53,988 nucleotides of DNA from Deltaproteobacteria bacterium (GCA_018645005.1 JABGPJ010000080.1:1-53988); one strand, 5' to 3'. Numbered from the stretch's first letter, positions 25,784 to 34,359 are shown. The notes: a model not told the origin generated them from the letters alone. Translations and numbers: made by a program.

Positions 25784-27178
25784 TTACATCTTCATTCTAC
25801 GTAACCCATCACTGGCGGCCACTTTATACGCTGCTGATAAAGTGGGGAAATTGAAGACATTTTCCAGAAAATACTCGATCGTTCCCCCCAGGTTCATCAC
25901 TGCTTGTCCGATGTGAATCAATTCGGTTGCCGATTTCCCGCAAATATGAACACCTAAGACACAATGGGTGTCACGGTGAAATAGGAGCTTTAACAAACCC
26001 CTTCTATCTCCGATAATTAATCCTCTAGCGAGGTCTTTAAATAAGCAGATCCCTTTTTCATAAGGGGTGCGGTTCTCGATCAGCTCCTGCTCTGTTGCGC
26101 CGATCAGCCCGATTTCGGGAATGGTGTAAATTCCATAAGGGATATCTCCGGTAACGCGTTTGACATCAGTTTTCAGAACTGCGTGTCTGGCTGCTAAGCG
26201 GCCCTCTTCATTACTGACAGAAACCAGGGACGGAAAACCAATGACGTCTCCAATCGCGTAAATATTGGGGTTTTCAGTTTGGTAATTATGGTTAACGTTC
26301 AGCTGGTTTCGTGAATTCAGTTCCAGACCGCAGTTTTTCAGATTCAGCTGTTCCGCAGTTCCCTGCCGACCGTTGGCGTACAGCAGGGTGGATGTTTCGA
26401 CCCGTGTTCCGGATTTCAGTACTGTTTGTACCGTGCTTCTATTGGATTTAATAGTCTCGTAAGTTTCTCCGAGTAGAAGGTTAATTCCACATTGTTTCAA
26501 GATATCAGCCAGTATGATGGAAATCTCCCGATCCAGAAAACTGAGCAGGGTTCCCCGGGTGTCAATCAGGTGGACCTTTACCCCCAGCAGAGCAAAAATG
26601 GATGCATATTCACAACCGATCACCCCGCCACCATAGACAGCCATTGAATCGGGAATTTTGTCCAGGGATAGAATAGAATCAGAGTCGAGAATACAATTTC
26701 CATCAAACTCGATATCAGGTGGATGATAGGGGACTGTTCCAACAGCAATGATCGTTTTTTTGGCTCTGACAACCTGATCCTTTTTGTCAGACTGTTTGAC
26801 TAGTAGTTCACCAGGCGACAGGAAACTGGCTGCTCCAAAAATAAAGTCTACGTTTTTACGGTTATATGTATCGAGTATATCCTCGACTCGTTGTGATACG
26901 ACAACATCCTTACGATGCATCAGTTCCTTAACGGATATCGGGCGCTTAAGGCTCAAATTAATTCCACTGATGTCTTGTTGTGCCAATGTCATCATGTACT
27001 TAACAGTTTCCCTCAGGGATTTACTCGGGATGGTTCCGGTGATCACTGAAGCACCGCCGGGCTGGGTGCTTTTTTCGATGATAATAACTTTCGCGCCCGC
27101 AGACGCGGCCTCCAAGGCCGCTTTTTCTCCAGCCGGACCGGCACCGATTACTGCAATATCGTAGATTTGTTCTTCCAT
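25784..27178 (-). CDS. sthA: Soluble pyridine nucleotide transhydrogenase-like flavoprotein
   Basis: A 464-aa FAD-dependent protein of the SthA type that interconverts NADPH and NADH. The N-terminal FAD motif is VIGAGPAGEKAALEAASAG. The NAD(P) motif is YGGGVIGCEYASIFALLG. The region of the disulfide in lipoamide dehydrogenases reads GGASVITGTIPSKSLRE and lacks both redox cysteines, as expected for SthA-like enzymes. The C-terminal dimerisation domain is present. It converges with mutY. Its upstream region is a nested repeat (27255-27493). Confidence 0.88.
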   Translation of the reverse strand: MEEQIYDIAVIGAGPAGEKAALEAASAGAKVIIIEKSTQPGGASVITGTIPSKSLRETVKYMMTLAQQDISGINLSLKRPISVKELMHRKDVVVSQRVEDILDTYNRKNVDFIFGAASFLSPGELLVKQSDKKDQVVRAKKTIIAVGTVPYHPPDIEFDGNCILDSDSILSLDKIPDSMAVYGGGVIGCEYASIFALLGVKVHLIDTRGTLLSFLDREISIILADILKQCGINLLLGETYETIKSNRSTVQTVLKSGTRVETSTLLYANGRQGTAEQLNLKNCGLELNSRNQLNVNHNYQTENPNIYAIGDVIGFPSLVSVSNEEGRLAARHAVLKTDVKRVTGDIPYGIYTIPEIGLIGATEQELIENRTPYEKGICLFKDLARGLIIGDRRGLLKLLFHRDTHCVLGVHICGKSATELIHIGQAVMNLGGTIEYFLENVFNFPTLSAAYKVAASDGLRRMKM

Positions 27179-27254
27179 TTTTTTTGCTCAGATAATGTTA
27201 ACAGGAAATCTTTCTAGCTTTTAATAGCCTGGGATACTACTGTCATCGGGGATA

Positions 27255-27493
27255 AGGGTTGGCTCAAAAATTACTTGGCATTTTGTCTGAAAAATGTCCA
27301 GTCTTTACGGTACTTCGGGGTCGGCTAAAAATTAGTCAAGTGTTTCCCATTAATGAAAAGGAAACACGTCGCTGTCACGTTCTGTTTGCAAAATGTCCGG
27401 CTTTTGGGACTTTTTCAAACAGATTAAGTGAAGTTATTTTTTAACGATCCCCTTGCGGACAGATTATGCCAAGTTATTTTTGTACGATCCCTA
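27255..27493 (-). repeat. Nested palindromic element family 1, inverted relative to 17260
   Basis: A 239-bp composite in the opposite orientation to that at 17260-17498. The inner 136 bp (27317-27452) is identical to 17300-17435 and both junctions are the same. The outer arms differ: here they pair AACTTGGCATAATCTGTC with an inverted partner, where the 17260 copy has a TTCACAT version. It lies upstream of sthA. Confidence 0.9.
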
Positions 27494-27709
27494 AACCAGA
27501 TTAATCAGGCACTGAAGCGTGCAAGCCGGAGGTAAACTTATTTCTTCAGACCATGTCTGGCCCAGGCACGACGGGCACCTGAGCTTACGGATCTATCGTA
27601 AATAGAATAGAATTAAACCACAAGGGCTAAATCAGGAGATCGTTGAAGCGGGGCAATAGACCGGGGAACTTCTCTGGTATGCAATCGGGGTGCTCACCCA
27701 AATAGTTTT

Positions 27710-27810
27710 AGGGTCGGCTCAAAAATTACTTGGCATTTTGTCTGCAAAATGTCCAGTCTTTATGGGACTTTTGCGGGCAGATTATGCCAAGTTATTTTTG
27801 TACGATCCCT
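27710..27810 (-). repeat. Palindromic element family 1 (short form)
   Basis: A 101-bp copy running AGGGTCGGCTC to GTACGATCCCT, the reverse orientation of that at 13777. It is the same length as the 13777 copy. The 217 bp between this and the nested copy show nothing recognisable. Confidence 0.9.
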
Positions 27811-27836
27811 TAGAGCGGGTGAGTTTAAAATTGGAT

Positions 27837-28298
27837 CTAGTCGCCCTGGGCGGCCATGTAATCATCATACATGGTTTCAAAGTAGTTTTTATGTTTTGCT
27901 TCTTCCTGGGCCAGAATTGTAAAAACGTTGACTTGTTCGGTATTTTCAGCGGCCTGGGCCAGTTTTTCGTATAGACTATGTGCTTTTTCCTCTCGTTTCA
28001 TGGCCAAACGCATGATTTCCATATAGGACATGCCTTTTTGAAATTCCAGATCTAAGAGGTAATCACTTCTTTTGATATCCTGGATTTTTTCAAACTTGTA
28101 TTCAGAGATTTTGGTCTTGTTGTTTTTTAGATTTGTCAGCATCATTTCATGCTTTCTTTCCTCTGCAGCATATTCTTTCAGGACCTCAGCAGTACTTTTG
28201 ACATCCTCATTTTCAGCAGCAGTCTCATAAAAATCAGCCGCTTCGACCTCCTTTTCGATGGCAAAATCAACAATATCATCAATCGTCTTAAACTCCAT
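27837..28298 (-). CDS. Ferritin-like (rubrerythrin-family) protein
   Basis: A 153-aa ferritin-like protein. Ligand helices are visible in AIEKEVEAADFYETAA with AAEERKHEMMLTNL, and AMKREEKAHSLYEKLA with AQEEAKHKNYFE. There is no rubredoxin domain. It follows the superoxide reductase gene by 77 nt on the same strand with a strong AGGAGG site, so the pair is probably one transcript: superoxide is reduced to peroxide, then peroxide to water. Confidence 0.9.
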   Translation of the reverse strand: MEFKTIDDIVDFAIEKEVEAADFYETAAENEDVKSTAEVLKEYAAEERKHEMMLTNLKNNKTKISEYKFEKIQDIKRSDYLLDLEFQKGMSYMEIMRLAMKREEKAHSLYEKLAQAAENTEQVNVFTILAQEEAKHKNYFETMYDDYMAAQGD

Positions 28299-28375
28299 TT
28301 ATCCTCCTTTTTCATTTACAGGTTTTAGATAGAAAAAACGGCAGCTGGCTGAACTCTTCAAACTGCCGCTCAGAA

Positions 28376-28756
28376 TTATTTAGATTCCCAGAATCCATGC
28401 AGGTTACAAAATGCCCTGGCTTTGATCTCCTGCTCTTCGATCAGGAATGTCGCTTCTGCGGTTCCATCGCCTTCACTGAAATCATGACGGTACACCTTTT
28501 TACCGGCCAAAACTTCGATGAATAAAATATAATGAGCGGCTTCCATCGGATGAGGATTCTCTCCAACTTTGACGGTCACACGGTTCCCATCTCTTTCGAT
28601 GACAGGTACATGCTTCTCGGTAGCGGCATCTACCGAATTCGCAACCAATTTTACCATCGGTTTGGCACAGCATTTAACAGGCTGTTTGCCATTCCATAAA
28701 GACTCAACCACATTGTGGCACTCTTCACAATAGTACACTTCTGCTTTTTCGACCAT
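28376..28756 (-). CDS. dfx: Desulfoferrodoxin-type superoxide reductase
   Basis: A 126-aa two-iron superoxide reductase. The N-terminal desulforedoxin knuckle is complete (YYCEECHNVVE...VKCCAKPM). The catalytic domain holds the centre II ligands: EKHVPVI, HPMEAAHYI and AFCNLHGFWE, including the lysine and glutamate of the active-site loop. It reduces superoxide to hydrogen peroxide without making oxygen. A GGAG site precedes the ATG. A sigma-54-type promoter lies 131 nt upstream. Confidence 0.96.
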   Translation of the reverse strand: MVEKAEVYYCEECHNVVESLWNGKQPVKCCAKPMVKLVANSVDAATEKHVPVIERDGNRVTVKVGENPHPMEAAHYILFIEVLAGKKVYRHDFSEGDGTAEATFLIEEQEIKARAFCNLHGFWESK

Positions 28757-28886
28757 GATTTTCTCCGTTAGATATCAAGCTGGCTGATAAGATTTGAATA
28801 GGGTTTCAAAGAATATTTGCTATCGATTTCCAATAAGATATCATACACATTGAAAGCGATAACTGCAATATCAATATATGTTTCAT

Positions 28887-28902
28887 TGAAAAAAACGTGC
28901 CA
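28887..28902 (-). promoter_or_regulatory. Predicted sigma-54 promoter of the superoxide reductase operon
   Basis: Reading leftward from 28902 the site is TGGCACG-tttt-TTTCA. The -24 half is perfect and the -12 half is the TTTCA variant. Transcription would start near 28876, about 120 nt before the superoxide reductase ATG. The 267 bp between this gene and sfsA hold no gene. Confidence 0.75.
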
Positions 28903-29023
28903 AGAACATAATAATGGGCAGATAGGCAGCACAAGTGTTTTGTCACAGACAGGGAGGAAATAAACCCTGCAGGTTTTCCTGCTTTTGTGTAAGTTCTTGT
29001 GTTTCCAAGGACAATAATTCGGT

Positions 29024-29764
29024 TCATAACTGATAGGGAATTTCTTTATGAATACGAATTCCATTTAAATTAATGTCCACATCATATACGAACATTTCAA
29101 CACCGTTATCCGCTGCTCGTCTGAGTTCCCGGCCATACTCCGGATCAATAGAGTCCGCAGGTTTGAAAATGTCTGCATCGGATCTTTGAATTAGAAAAAA
29201 CATTGCACAACGCGTATTTGCGTCTTTAAGCTGCTGCAGTTCTCTCAGATGCTTCTGCCCTCTGGTTGTGACGGCGTCTGGAAACGATGCAATTCTATTC
29301 GTTACCAGTGTGCAATTCTTTATTTCGATGAAACAGCGGTCCTGTTCGTGATTCCAAAGAAAAATATCCAGGCGTGAACCACTCTCAAGCTTCTTCTCAG
29401 ATTTGATATGTTCATACCCCAACAACGATTGAATGAGTCCCTGCTGGATAGAATGGAAAACCAGCTTATTTGGAATTGCCGTGTTCACTCCCACCAGAGA
29501 TGTTGGCATTTGAATCAGTTCCCAGGTATATTTCAATTTTCGCTGCGGATTATCATGATAGGAAACATAAACAGGGCTGCCGGGCAGGCTGCACTCTGTC
29601 ATGCTGCCTGTATTCGCACAATGGGCGGTAATTGTCTGACCGTTATCCAGCCTAATATCGGCTAAAAACCGTTTATAACGTTTGACCAGGGTTCCAGAAA
29701 TCAATTCAGGCCATCTTAGATAACGGTTGTCAATCTTGTTTGGAATTGAATTTTGTGCTCTCAT
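29024..29764 (-). CDS. sfsA: SfsA family protein (DNA/RNA nuclease SfsA)
   Basis: A 246-aa SfsA. Family motifs are present: KRYKRFLADIRLDNG, AHCANTGSMTE, SGSRLDIFLW and FIEIKNCTLV, which carries the PD-(D/E)XK-like residues. It was first named for sugar fermentation stimulation in E. coli and is now viewed as a nuclease-fold protein. No link to the neighbours is obvious. The start at 29764 has no clear ribosome site. Confidence 0.93.
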   Translation of the reverse strand: MRAQNSIPNKIDNRYLRWPELISGTLVKRYKRFLADIRLDNGQTITAHCANTGSMTECSLPGSPVYVSYHDNPQRKLKYTWELIQMPTSLVGVNTAIPNKLVFHSIQQGLIQSLLGYEHIKSEKKLESGSRLDIFLWNHEQDRCFIEIKNCTLVTNRIASFPDAVTTRGQKHLRELQQLKDANTRCAMFFLIQRSDADIFKPADSIDPEYGRELRRAADNGVEMFVYDVDINLNGIRIHKEIPYQL

Positions 29765-30315
29765 TTTTTGAGTTTTGCAGTGGGTGATATCTATTTGTTT
29801 CGTTGCAGCGGTGAAAAAACCGAGCTGAACTGTTCATGAAATTGCACTGTGAAAAAATACTTTTCCTGCTGATTTCAGCAATGTCCGGTTTGGTTTTTGG
29901 AGAAAGCTGAATGATGAAACCTGGATCGAACTTATGCGCAGAGACGGGTTTTATTATTCCGCTTTTGTTTTGCAAAAAACCTAACCGGACATTGCTGTGC
30001 TGATTTAGACAATTGCAAGATTACAACCAATTCTTATCAGCTTAACTTCGTTTGACAAGCCCCCCTGGAATTTGAAATGATATTACATAATTGAAACTAT
30101 TTAAACACTGCTGTTGATGGTTGTTTAGATACGTTTATGACCCAAAATAAAAAACGGTCTAGGGGCATTGAAAACAATACTGCTGATCGACTCTGGAGGA
30201 AAACCTTTCAGGGCTCTGCAGATGACTCTGACGTTTGTACAAAACAGATAAACCCTGATTATAGATCCCGATAGAATTAACGGCTTAAAATTGATAACAT
30301 CGCTAAGACTCTAAA
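29765..30315. other. Intergenic region between sfsA and the histidine kinase
   Basis: A family 2 element occupies 29876-29997. The remaining sequence up to the kinase ATG at 30316 shows no gene and no sigma-54-type site that I could find. The kinase promoter was not identified. Confidence 0.4.
29876..29997. repeat. Inverted-repeat element, family 2 (copy 2)
   Basis: A 122-bp copy with ends CAGCAATGTCCGGTT and AACCGGACATTGCTG in inverted orientation. AAGCTGAATGATGAAACC and a GGTTTT...GCTTTTGTTTTGC segment form the subterminal arms. The interior is shorter than in the copies at 11507 and 48287. Confidence 0.8.
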
Positions 30316-32394
30316 ATGGAATTCTTCAAACTTTTAACACCGATCACTTACTGGATATTGATCATTTTCTGGTCATATATCCTCTGGTTCTACCTCACGC
30401 GACTGCGTACCGGAAAGATCAGGACAAGTCTCACGATAACGCTGCTGATTATTTTATCGATTGAAGCATTTCGAACTCTGTTTGAGAGCCTCTATTTTGG
30501 AGCCTGGTATACATCACTGCAGGGATTGCTGCCCAAAGAGGTGCATCTATTTTTAGTTCAACCCAATTTTGTCATTATTCCAAAACTTTTAAATGTTTTC
30601 GCTGCTGTGACAATTATTGTTATCTTGATCAGACGCTGGCTTCCACAGGAGCAGGCCCATGGGGCTGAGCAGAATCTGATGATCGAAAAGCAGACTAAAG
30701 ATCTACTCATTAAAAACGAACTATTAAGCAATGAAATTGCGCGCAGAGAAACAATTGAGCAGCAGTTGAGCGAACACAGGGACCATCTCGAAAGTATTGT
30801 TGAGAGTCGAACGGAGGAGCTGGCATCTTCAAATGAGCAGTTGAAAAGGGAGATTGATGAGCGGAAATTGATTGAAAAAAGCCTGGATAAAGCCTACCTC
30901 GAATTGGATCAGATCTTTAATAGTGCGGCTATTGGAATTCGAGTGATCGATAATAACCACAATGTTCTGCGGGTCAATGACAATCTTCTGGAGATTACCG
31001 GTGAGTCAAGAGAAGAGATCATGAAAAAAGAGTGCAGCGAGCTGTTTGGGGGGGCAATCTGCCATACGGTTAATTGTACTCTCCAAAGGATTAAGACAGG
31101 CATCAGACGACATGAAGCTGAGATTGAAACAGTGACCAAAGAAGGAAAAGTGGTTCCTTATCTTGTCACAGGAGCACCCTATTATGATGTTGAAGGGCAA
31201 AGAGTTGGTGTGATTGAGAGTTATCTGAATATCTCCAACATTAAAAAGATTGAGAAGGCTGTTAAGGAAGAACGGGATCTTTTCATGGAAGGTGTTGTTG
31301 TGGTTTTCAAATGGAAAAATACAGAGAGTTGGACAGTCGACTATGTCTCCCCGAATGTATCTAATATATTGGGTTATCATCCGGATGAGTTTTTAAATGA
31401 AAAGATCCAGTACAAAGATATTATTGATGAAAATGACCTGCCCAGAGTTATTCAGAAGAAAACGGAATGTTTAAATGATGGTACCGAATACCTGGAACAT
31501 GCGCCATACAGGCTTCGGCATAGAAACGGGAAATTAATCTGGGTCCTGGATTATACCCGTTTTGTACGAAATCAGGATGGAGAAGTTGAATTTCTACATG
31601 GTTATATTATCGATATCAGCCTCTATAAAGCTACTGAAGAGAAGTTGGAAAATCAGGAGCAATTAGCTCACACAGGAAGACTGTCCGCTTTGGGAGAAAT
31701 GGCTTCGGGGATGGCCCATGAATTAAACCAGCCTATGACTGTCATTCGGCTGGCAGCTGACGGCCTGAAAATGTATTTTGATTTCAAGGAGCCTGACACG
31801 GCAGAATCCGAATCGGTAGACGATATCATTACCCAGGTAAAAAGAGCGGCCAAAATCATCAAGAATATGCGATCTTTTTCCCACCCAAAATCTGAATTGG
31901 TACGCCCGGTTGATATCTCAGAGCCGATCGAAGACGCGCTTTCATTCTTTAATGAACAGTTCAGGATCCACCAGATTCAAATTAAGCGAAGCATCGAGAA
32001 AGATCTTCCCAAGGTCGAGGTCGACCCTCAAAAATTTGAGCAGATTGTCGTAAATTTGCTGTCAAACGCCCGTTATGCCGTAGAAAAAAAGAATGAGTAT
32101 GCAGGACACGAATATTCAATGGAAGTTGATATTCGTCTTTATCTGTCTGAAAACAAGGATTATGTTATTTTCAAAGTCAGGGATAACGGTATTGGGATGT
32201 CGCCAGAGGTAGTGCAGCGGTGTATGGAACCATTTTTTACGACCAAAGATATTGGTGACGGTACCGGTCTGGGGTTGTCTATCATTCACGGGATTGTCAA
32301 AGAATTCGATATGAAAATTGAAATCACCAGTGAAGCAGAAGAGTTCTGTATGTTCGTGATTCGAATACCAATCCTGGAAACATCTGCAGAATAA
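30316..32394 (+). CDS. Membrane PAS sensor histidine kinase
   Basis: A 692-aa kinase. Three membrane segments lie in the first 110 residues (YWILIIFWSYILWFY; ITLLIILSIEAF; VFAAVTIIVILI). A long coiled coil (about 120-190) and two PAS domains (about 190-310 and 315-440) follow. Then come the DHp helix with MAHELNQPM (phospho-histidine near 468) and the ATPase domain (LLSNARYAV, DNGIGM, GTGLGLSI). The first PAS contains a cysteine cluster, C-x8-C-x4-C, seen in related forms in the other sensors here. The next gene is an NtrC-type regulator with a receiver domain, its likely partner. Confidence 0.92.
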   Translation: MEFFKLLTPITYWILIIFWSYILWFYLTRLRTGKIRTSLTITLLIILSIEAFRTLFESLYFGAWYTSLQGLLPKEVHLFLVQPNFVIIPKLLNVFAAVTIIVILIRRWLPQEQAHGAEQNLMIEKQTKDLLIKNELLSNEIARRETIEQQLSEHRDHLESIVESRTEELASSNEQLKREIDERKLIEKSLDKAYLELDQIFNSAAIGIRVIDNNHNVLRVNDNLLEITGESREEIMKKECSELFGGAICHTVNCTLQRIKTGIRRHEAEIETVTKEGKVVPYLVTGAPYYDVEGQRVGVIESYLNISNIKKIEKAVKEERDLFMEGVVVVFKWKNTESWTVDYVSPNVSNILGYHPDEFLNEKIQYKDIIDENDLPRVIQKKTECLNDGTEYLEHAPYRLRHRNGKLIWVLDYTRFVRNQDGEVEFLHGYIIDISLYKATEEKLENQEQLAHTGRLSALGEMASGMAHELNQPMTVIRLAADGLKMYFDFKEPDTAESESVDDIITQVKRAAKIIKNMRSFSHPKSELVRPVDISEPIEDALSFFNEQFRIHQIQIKRSIEKDLPKVEVDPQKFEQIVVNLLSNARYAVEKKNEYAGHEYSMEVDIRLYLSENKDYVIFKVRDNGIGMSPEVVQRCMEPFFTTKDIGDGTGLGLSIIHGIVKEFDMKIEITSEAEEFCMFVIRIPILETSAE

Positions 32395-32404
32395 ACGGAT
32401 CCCT

Positions 32405-32423
32405 GCGGGAGGGTTTCTCCTGC
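32405..32423 (+). terminator. Weak hairpin after the kinase gene
   Basis: GCGGGAG pairs with CTCCTGC (one G-U pair) across a 5-nt loop, 10 nt after the kinase stop. Only a loose T-rich region follows, so termination may be partial. Confidence 0.4.
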
Positions 32424-32560
32424 ACGATTGTTTCCTTCTCCTCTTGAATCTTTTCGGGGATCGTTGCTACGAAAAGTGGAAGAGAGAGAAAGGGCAGAGG
32501 CCCAGGAACTGTTAAATTTCTATTTTATTGAATATATGGGCATATTTTAAATGAAGCGTA

Positions 32561-32576
32561 TGGTACACTCCTTTCA
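32561..32576 (+). promoter_or_regulatory. Predicted sigma-54 promoter of the NtrC-type regulator
   Basis: The site is TGGTACA-ctcc-TTTCA with exact sigma-54 spacing; the -24 half has one change from TGGCAC. Transcription would start near 32587, 41 nt before the ATG. This would make the regulator gene itself sigma-54 dependent, possibly autoregulated. Confidence 0.6.
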
Positions 32577-32627
32577 AATACAATTTATTACTTCCAGAAT
32601 GACAACTTTTAAATATCTGAGGATATA

Positions 32628-34031
32628 ATGAATAAACCCTTCATAACCGACCTGCCGATTCTATTGATTGATGATGAAGAAGTAGTGCTCAAAGCCATGA
32701 AAAGAGCATTCAATCTTGCGGGAATTACCAATATTATTACAGTCAACGACAGTCGGGAGGTTCTTTCAGCCATGGCTCAGCAGGATGTGGCTTTCGTTCT
32801 GCTGGATTTGTCCATGCCACATCTGACAGGGGATGTCTTGCTTGAAATGATCATCCAGAGCCATCCCCAGGTTCCTGTGATCATGGTTACCGCAAATGAT
32901 GATGTCTCCACCATTGTCTCTTGTATTAAGAAAGGTGCCTTTGATTATATCGTCAAGCCAGTCGATACCGGTCGGTTGTTGGCTGCCGCCCGCGGTGCTG
33001 TTGAAGTCCGTGAGCTGCGCAGTGAAAATGCCATCCTGCATAAACGGAAACAGAAAAAGGGACTTAAAACTCCGGATGCCTTTGATGAAATGTTGACACG
33101 AAATGAAGAGATGATCTCAATATTTCATTATCTGGAGGCTATTTCTCACAGCTCCCAGCCGTTTATCATCACTGGAGAGACTGGCGTTGGAAAGGATTTG
33201 ATCGCTAAGGCGATTCACCGCTTGAGTGGGCGTAAAGGAGACTTTGTGGCGGTGAATGTGGCAGGACTGGACGACAATATTTTTGCAGATACCCTTTTTG
33301 GTCACATTAAGGGCGCTTACACAGGAGCTGAAAGAGATCGCGGTGGTCAGATAAAAAAGGCGGCTGGAGGCACCCTGTTTCTGGACGAGATTGGAGACCT
33401 CAGTATGGCTTCCCAGGTGAAATTATTGCGCCTGATCCAGGAGCGGGAGTATACACCCCTCGGCTCTGATAAACCAGAGTATACCGACACCCGCATCGTT
33501 GCTGCCAGCAACAGGAACCTGGACGAACTGAAAGAGACGGGTGAATTCAGAAAAGACCTTTATTTCAGAATTTGTGCACATCAGGCCCATATTCCGCCAT
33601 TGCATGAACGCCTTGAAGATTTGCCGCTGCTGGTTGAACATTTTCTTAAAAAAGCTGCCTTGGAGTTCAACAAAAAGAAACCAACCGTCCCGGACGAGAT
33701 ATATGTTCTTCTCAATGCCTATCATTTTCCCGGCAATATCAGAGAGTTGAGGTCCCTTGTCTATGACGCAGTCAGCAAACACAGCTCTGGTGTCATGTCG
33801 TTGGACACATTCAGAAAAGCGATCGGTGGCGGAAAACAGGGAAGCACTAAGAAAAGCACCACTCAATCGATGCTGACGTTTGGCTCGCAGCTGCCTTCGA
33901 TGAAAGAGATCAGAAGGCTGTTGGTTGATGAGGCGCTGAAAAGAGCCGAGAATAACAGGACAGTGGCAGCCCGGTTAATTGGTATTACCCGCCAGTCGCT
34001 AAGTCAATATCTTCAGCCCGATTCTACATGA
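32628..34031 (+). CDS. NtrC-family sigma-54 response regulator
   Basis: A 467-aa activator. Receiver domain 1-125 has the acidic pocket IDDEE and the phospho-acceptor in VLLDLSMP. The AAA+ domain (about 150-370) has Walker A GETGVGKD, the sigma-54 loop GAYTGA (a permitted variant of GAFTGA), Walker B GGTLFLDEIGDL and arginine-finger region. The C-terminal Fis-type helix-turn-helix (NRTVAARLIGITRQSLSQYL) binds enhancers. It follows its probable kinase by 233 nt. Perfect dyads lie just downstream in front of the reverse-rubrerythrin operon, suggesting that operon is a direct target. Confidence 0.95.
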   Translation: MNKPFITDLPILLIDDEEVVLKAMKRAFNLAGITNIITVNDSREVLSAMAQQDVAFVLLDLSMPHLTGDVLLEMIIQSHPQVPVIMVTANDDVSTIVSCIKKGAFDYIVKPVDTGRLLAAARGAVEVRELRSENAILHKRKQKKGLKTPDAFDEMLTRNEEMISIFHYLEAISHSSQPFIITGETGVGKDLIAKAIHRLSGRKGDFVAVNVAGLDDNIFADTLFGHIKGAYTGAERDRGGQIKKAAGGTLFLDEIGDLSMASQVKLLRLIQEREYTPLGSDKPEYTDTRIVAASNRNLDELKETGEFRKDLYFRICAHQAHIPPLHERLEDLPLLVEHFLKKAALEFNKKKPTVPDEIYVLLNAYHFPGNIRELRSLVYDAVSKHSSGVMSLDTFRKAIGGGKQGSTKKSTTQSMLTFGSQLPSMKEIRRLLVDEALKRAENNRTVAARLIGITRQSLSQYLQPDST

Positions 34032-34064
34032 GACACAGGTGTCTCATGAAGGACTGTGAGACAC
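34028..34064. promoter_or_regulatory. Triple TGAGACAC site, possible enhancer
   Basis: ATGAGACAC (34028-34036) and GTGTCTCAT (34039-34047) form a perfect 9-bp dyad overlapping the regulator stop codon. A third TGAGACAC follows at 34057-34064. It lies about 200 bp upstream of the predicted promoter at 34260, a typical enhancer distance. Confidence 0.5.
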
Positions 34065-34117
34065 CTGCATCTATCAAAATTTTCTAAAAATACAAATAAT
34101 TACGGCACGAGTTGCAT

Positions 34118-34153
34118 TTGTTTCAAGATGACTATGGTTTCATCTTGAAACAA
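34118..34153. promoter_or_regulatory. Perfect 14-bp dyad, probable enhancer
   Basis: TTGTTTCAAGATGA (34118-34131) and TCATCTTGAAACAA (34140-34153) are perfect inverted arms with an 8-nt gap. No U-run follows, so it is a poor terminator. It is centred about 125 bp upstream of the predicted sigma-54 promoter, where an NtrC-type activator would bind. Confidence 0.6.
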
Positions 34154-34259
34154 TGTGTTCTGATTTGTTAAAAAAAAGTTGGAATTATTCTTTGACATTT
34201 CCCTCGCTTTTATGTTTAGGTAGATGAAATTACAGGGCTAACAAGTTTATTTTCCTCCG

Positions 34260-34275
34260 AGGCACACTACTTGAT
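34260..34275 (+). promoter_or_regulatory. Possible sigma-54 promoter of the reverse-rubrerythrin operon
   Basis: The site is AGGCACA-ctac-TTGAT. GG and the -12 TTG are correctly spaced, but the -12 C is replaced by A. Transcription would start near 34286. A small leader hairpin ACCGCC/GGCGGT lies at 34310-34324. The dyads upstream strengthen the call. Confidence 0.5.
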
Positions 34276-34359
34276 ATAAGAGAAGTAGTTTTTATCGAAA
34301 AATCATTTAACCGCCCAAGGCGGTGAATCGTTTCCTGTTTTTCTTTAAGGTGTGTCATT

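Noticed and set aside
27690-27974. 94-codon frame on the plus strand
   Set aside because: It runs through a family 1 repeat and antisense into the ferritin-like gene; no ribosome site or protein-like composition.
28768-29064. 98-codon minus-strand frame between superoxide reductase and sfsA
   Set aside because: It overlaps the sfsA 3' end and covers the predicted sigma-54 promoter; its composition does not look like a real protein.
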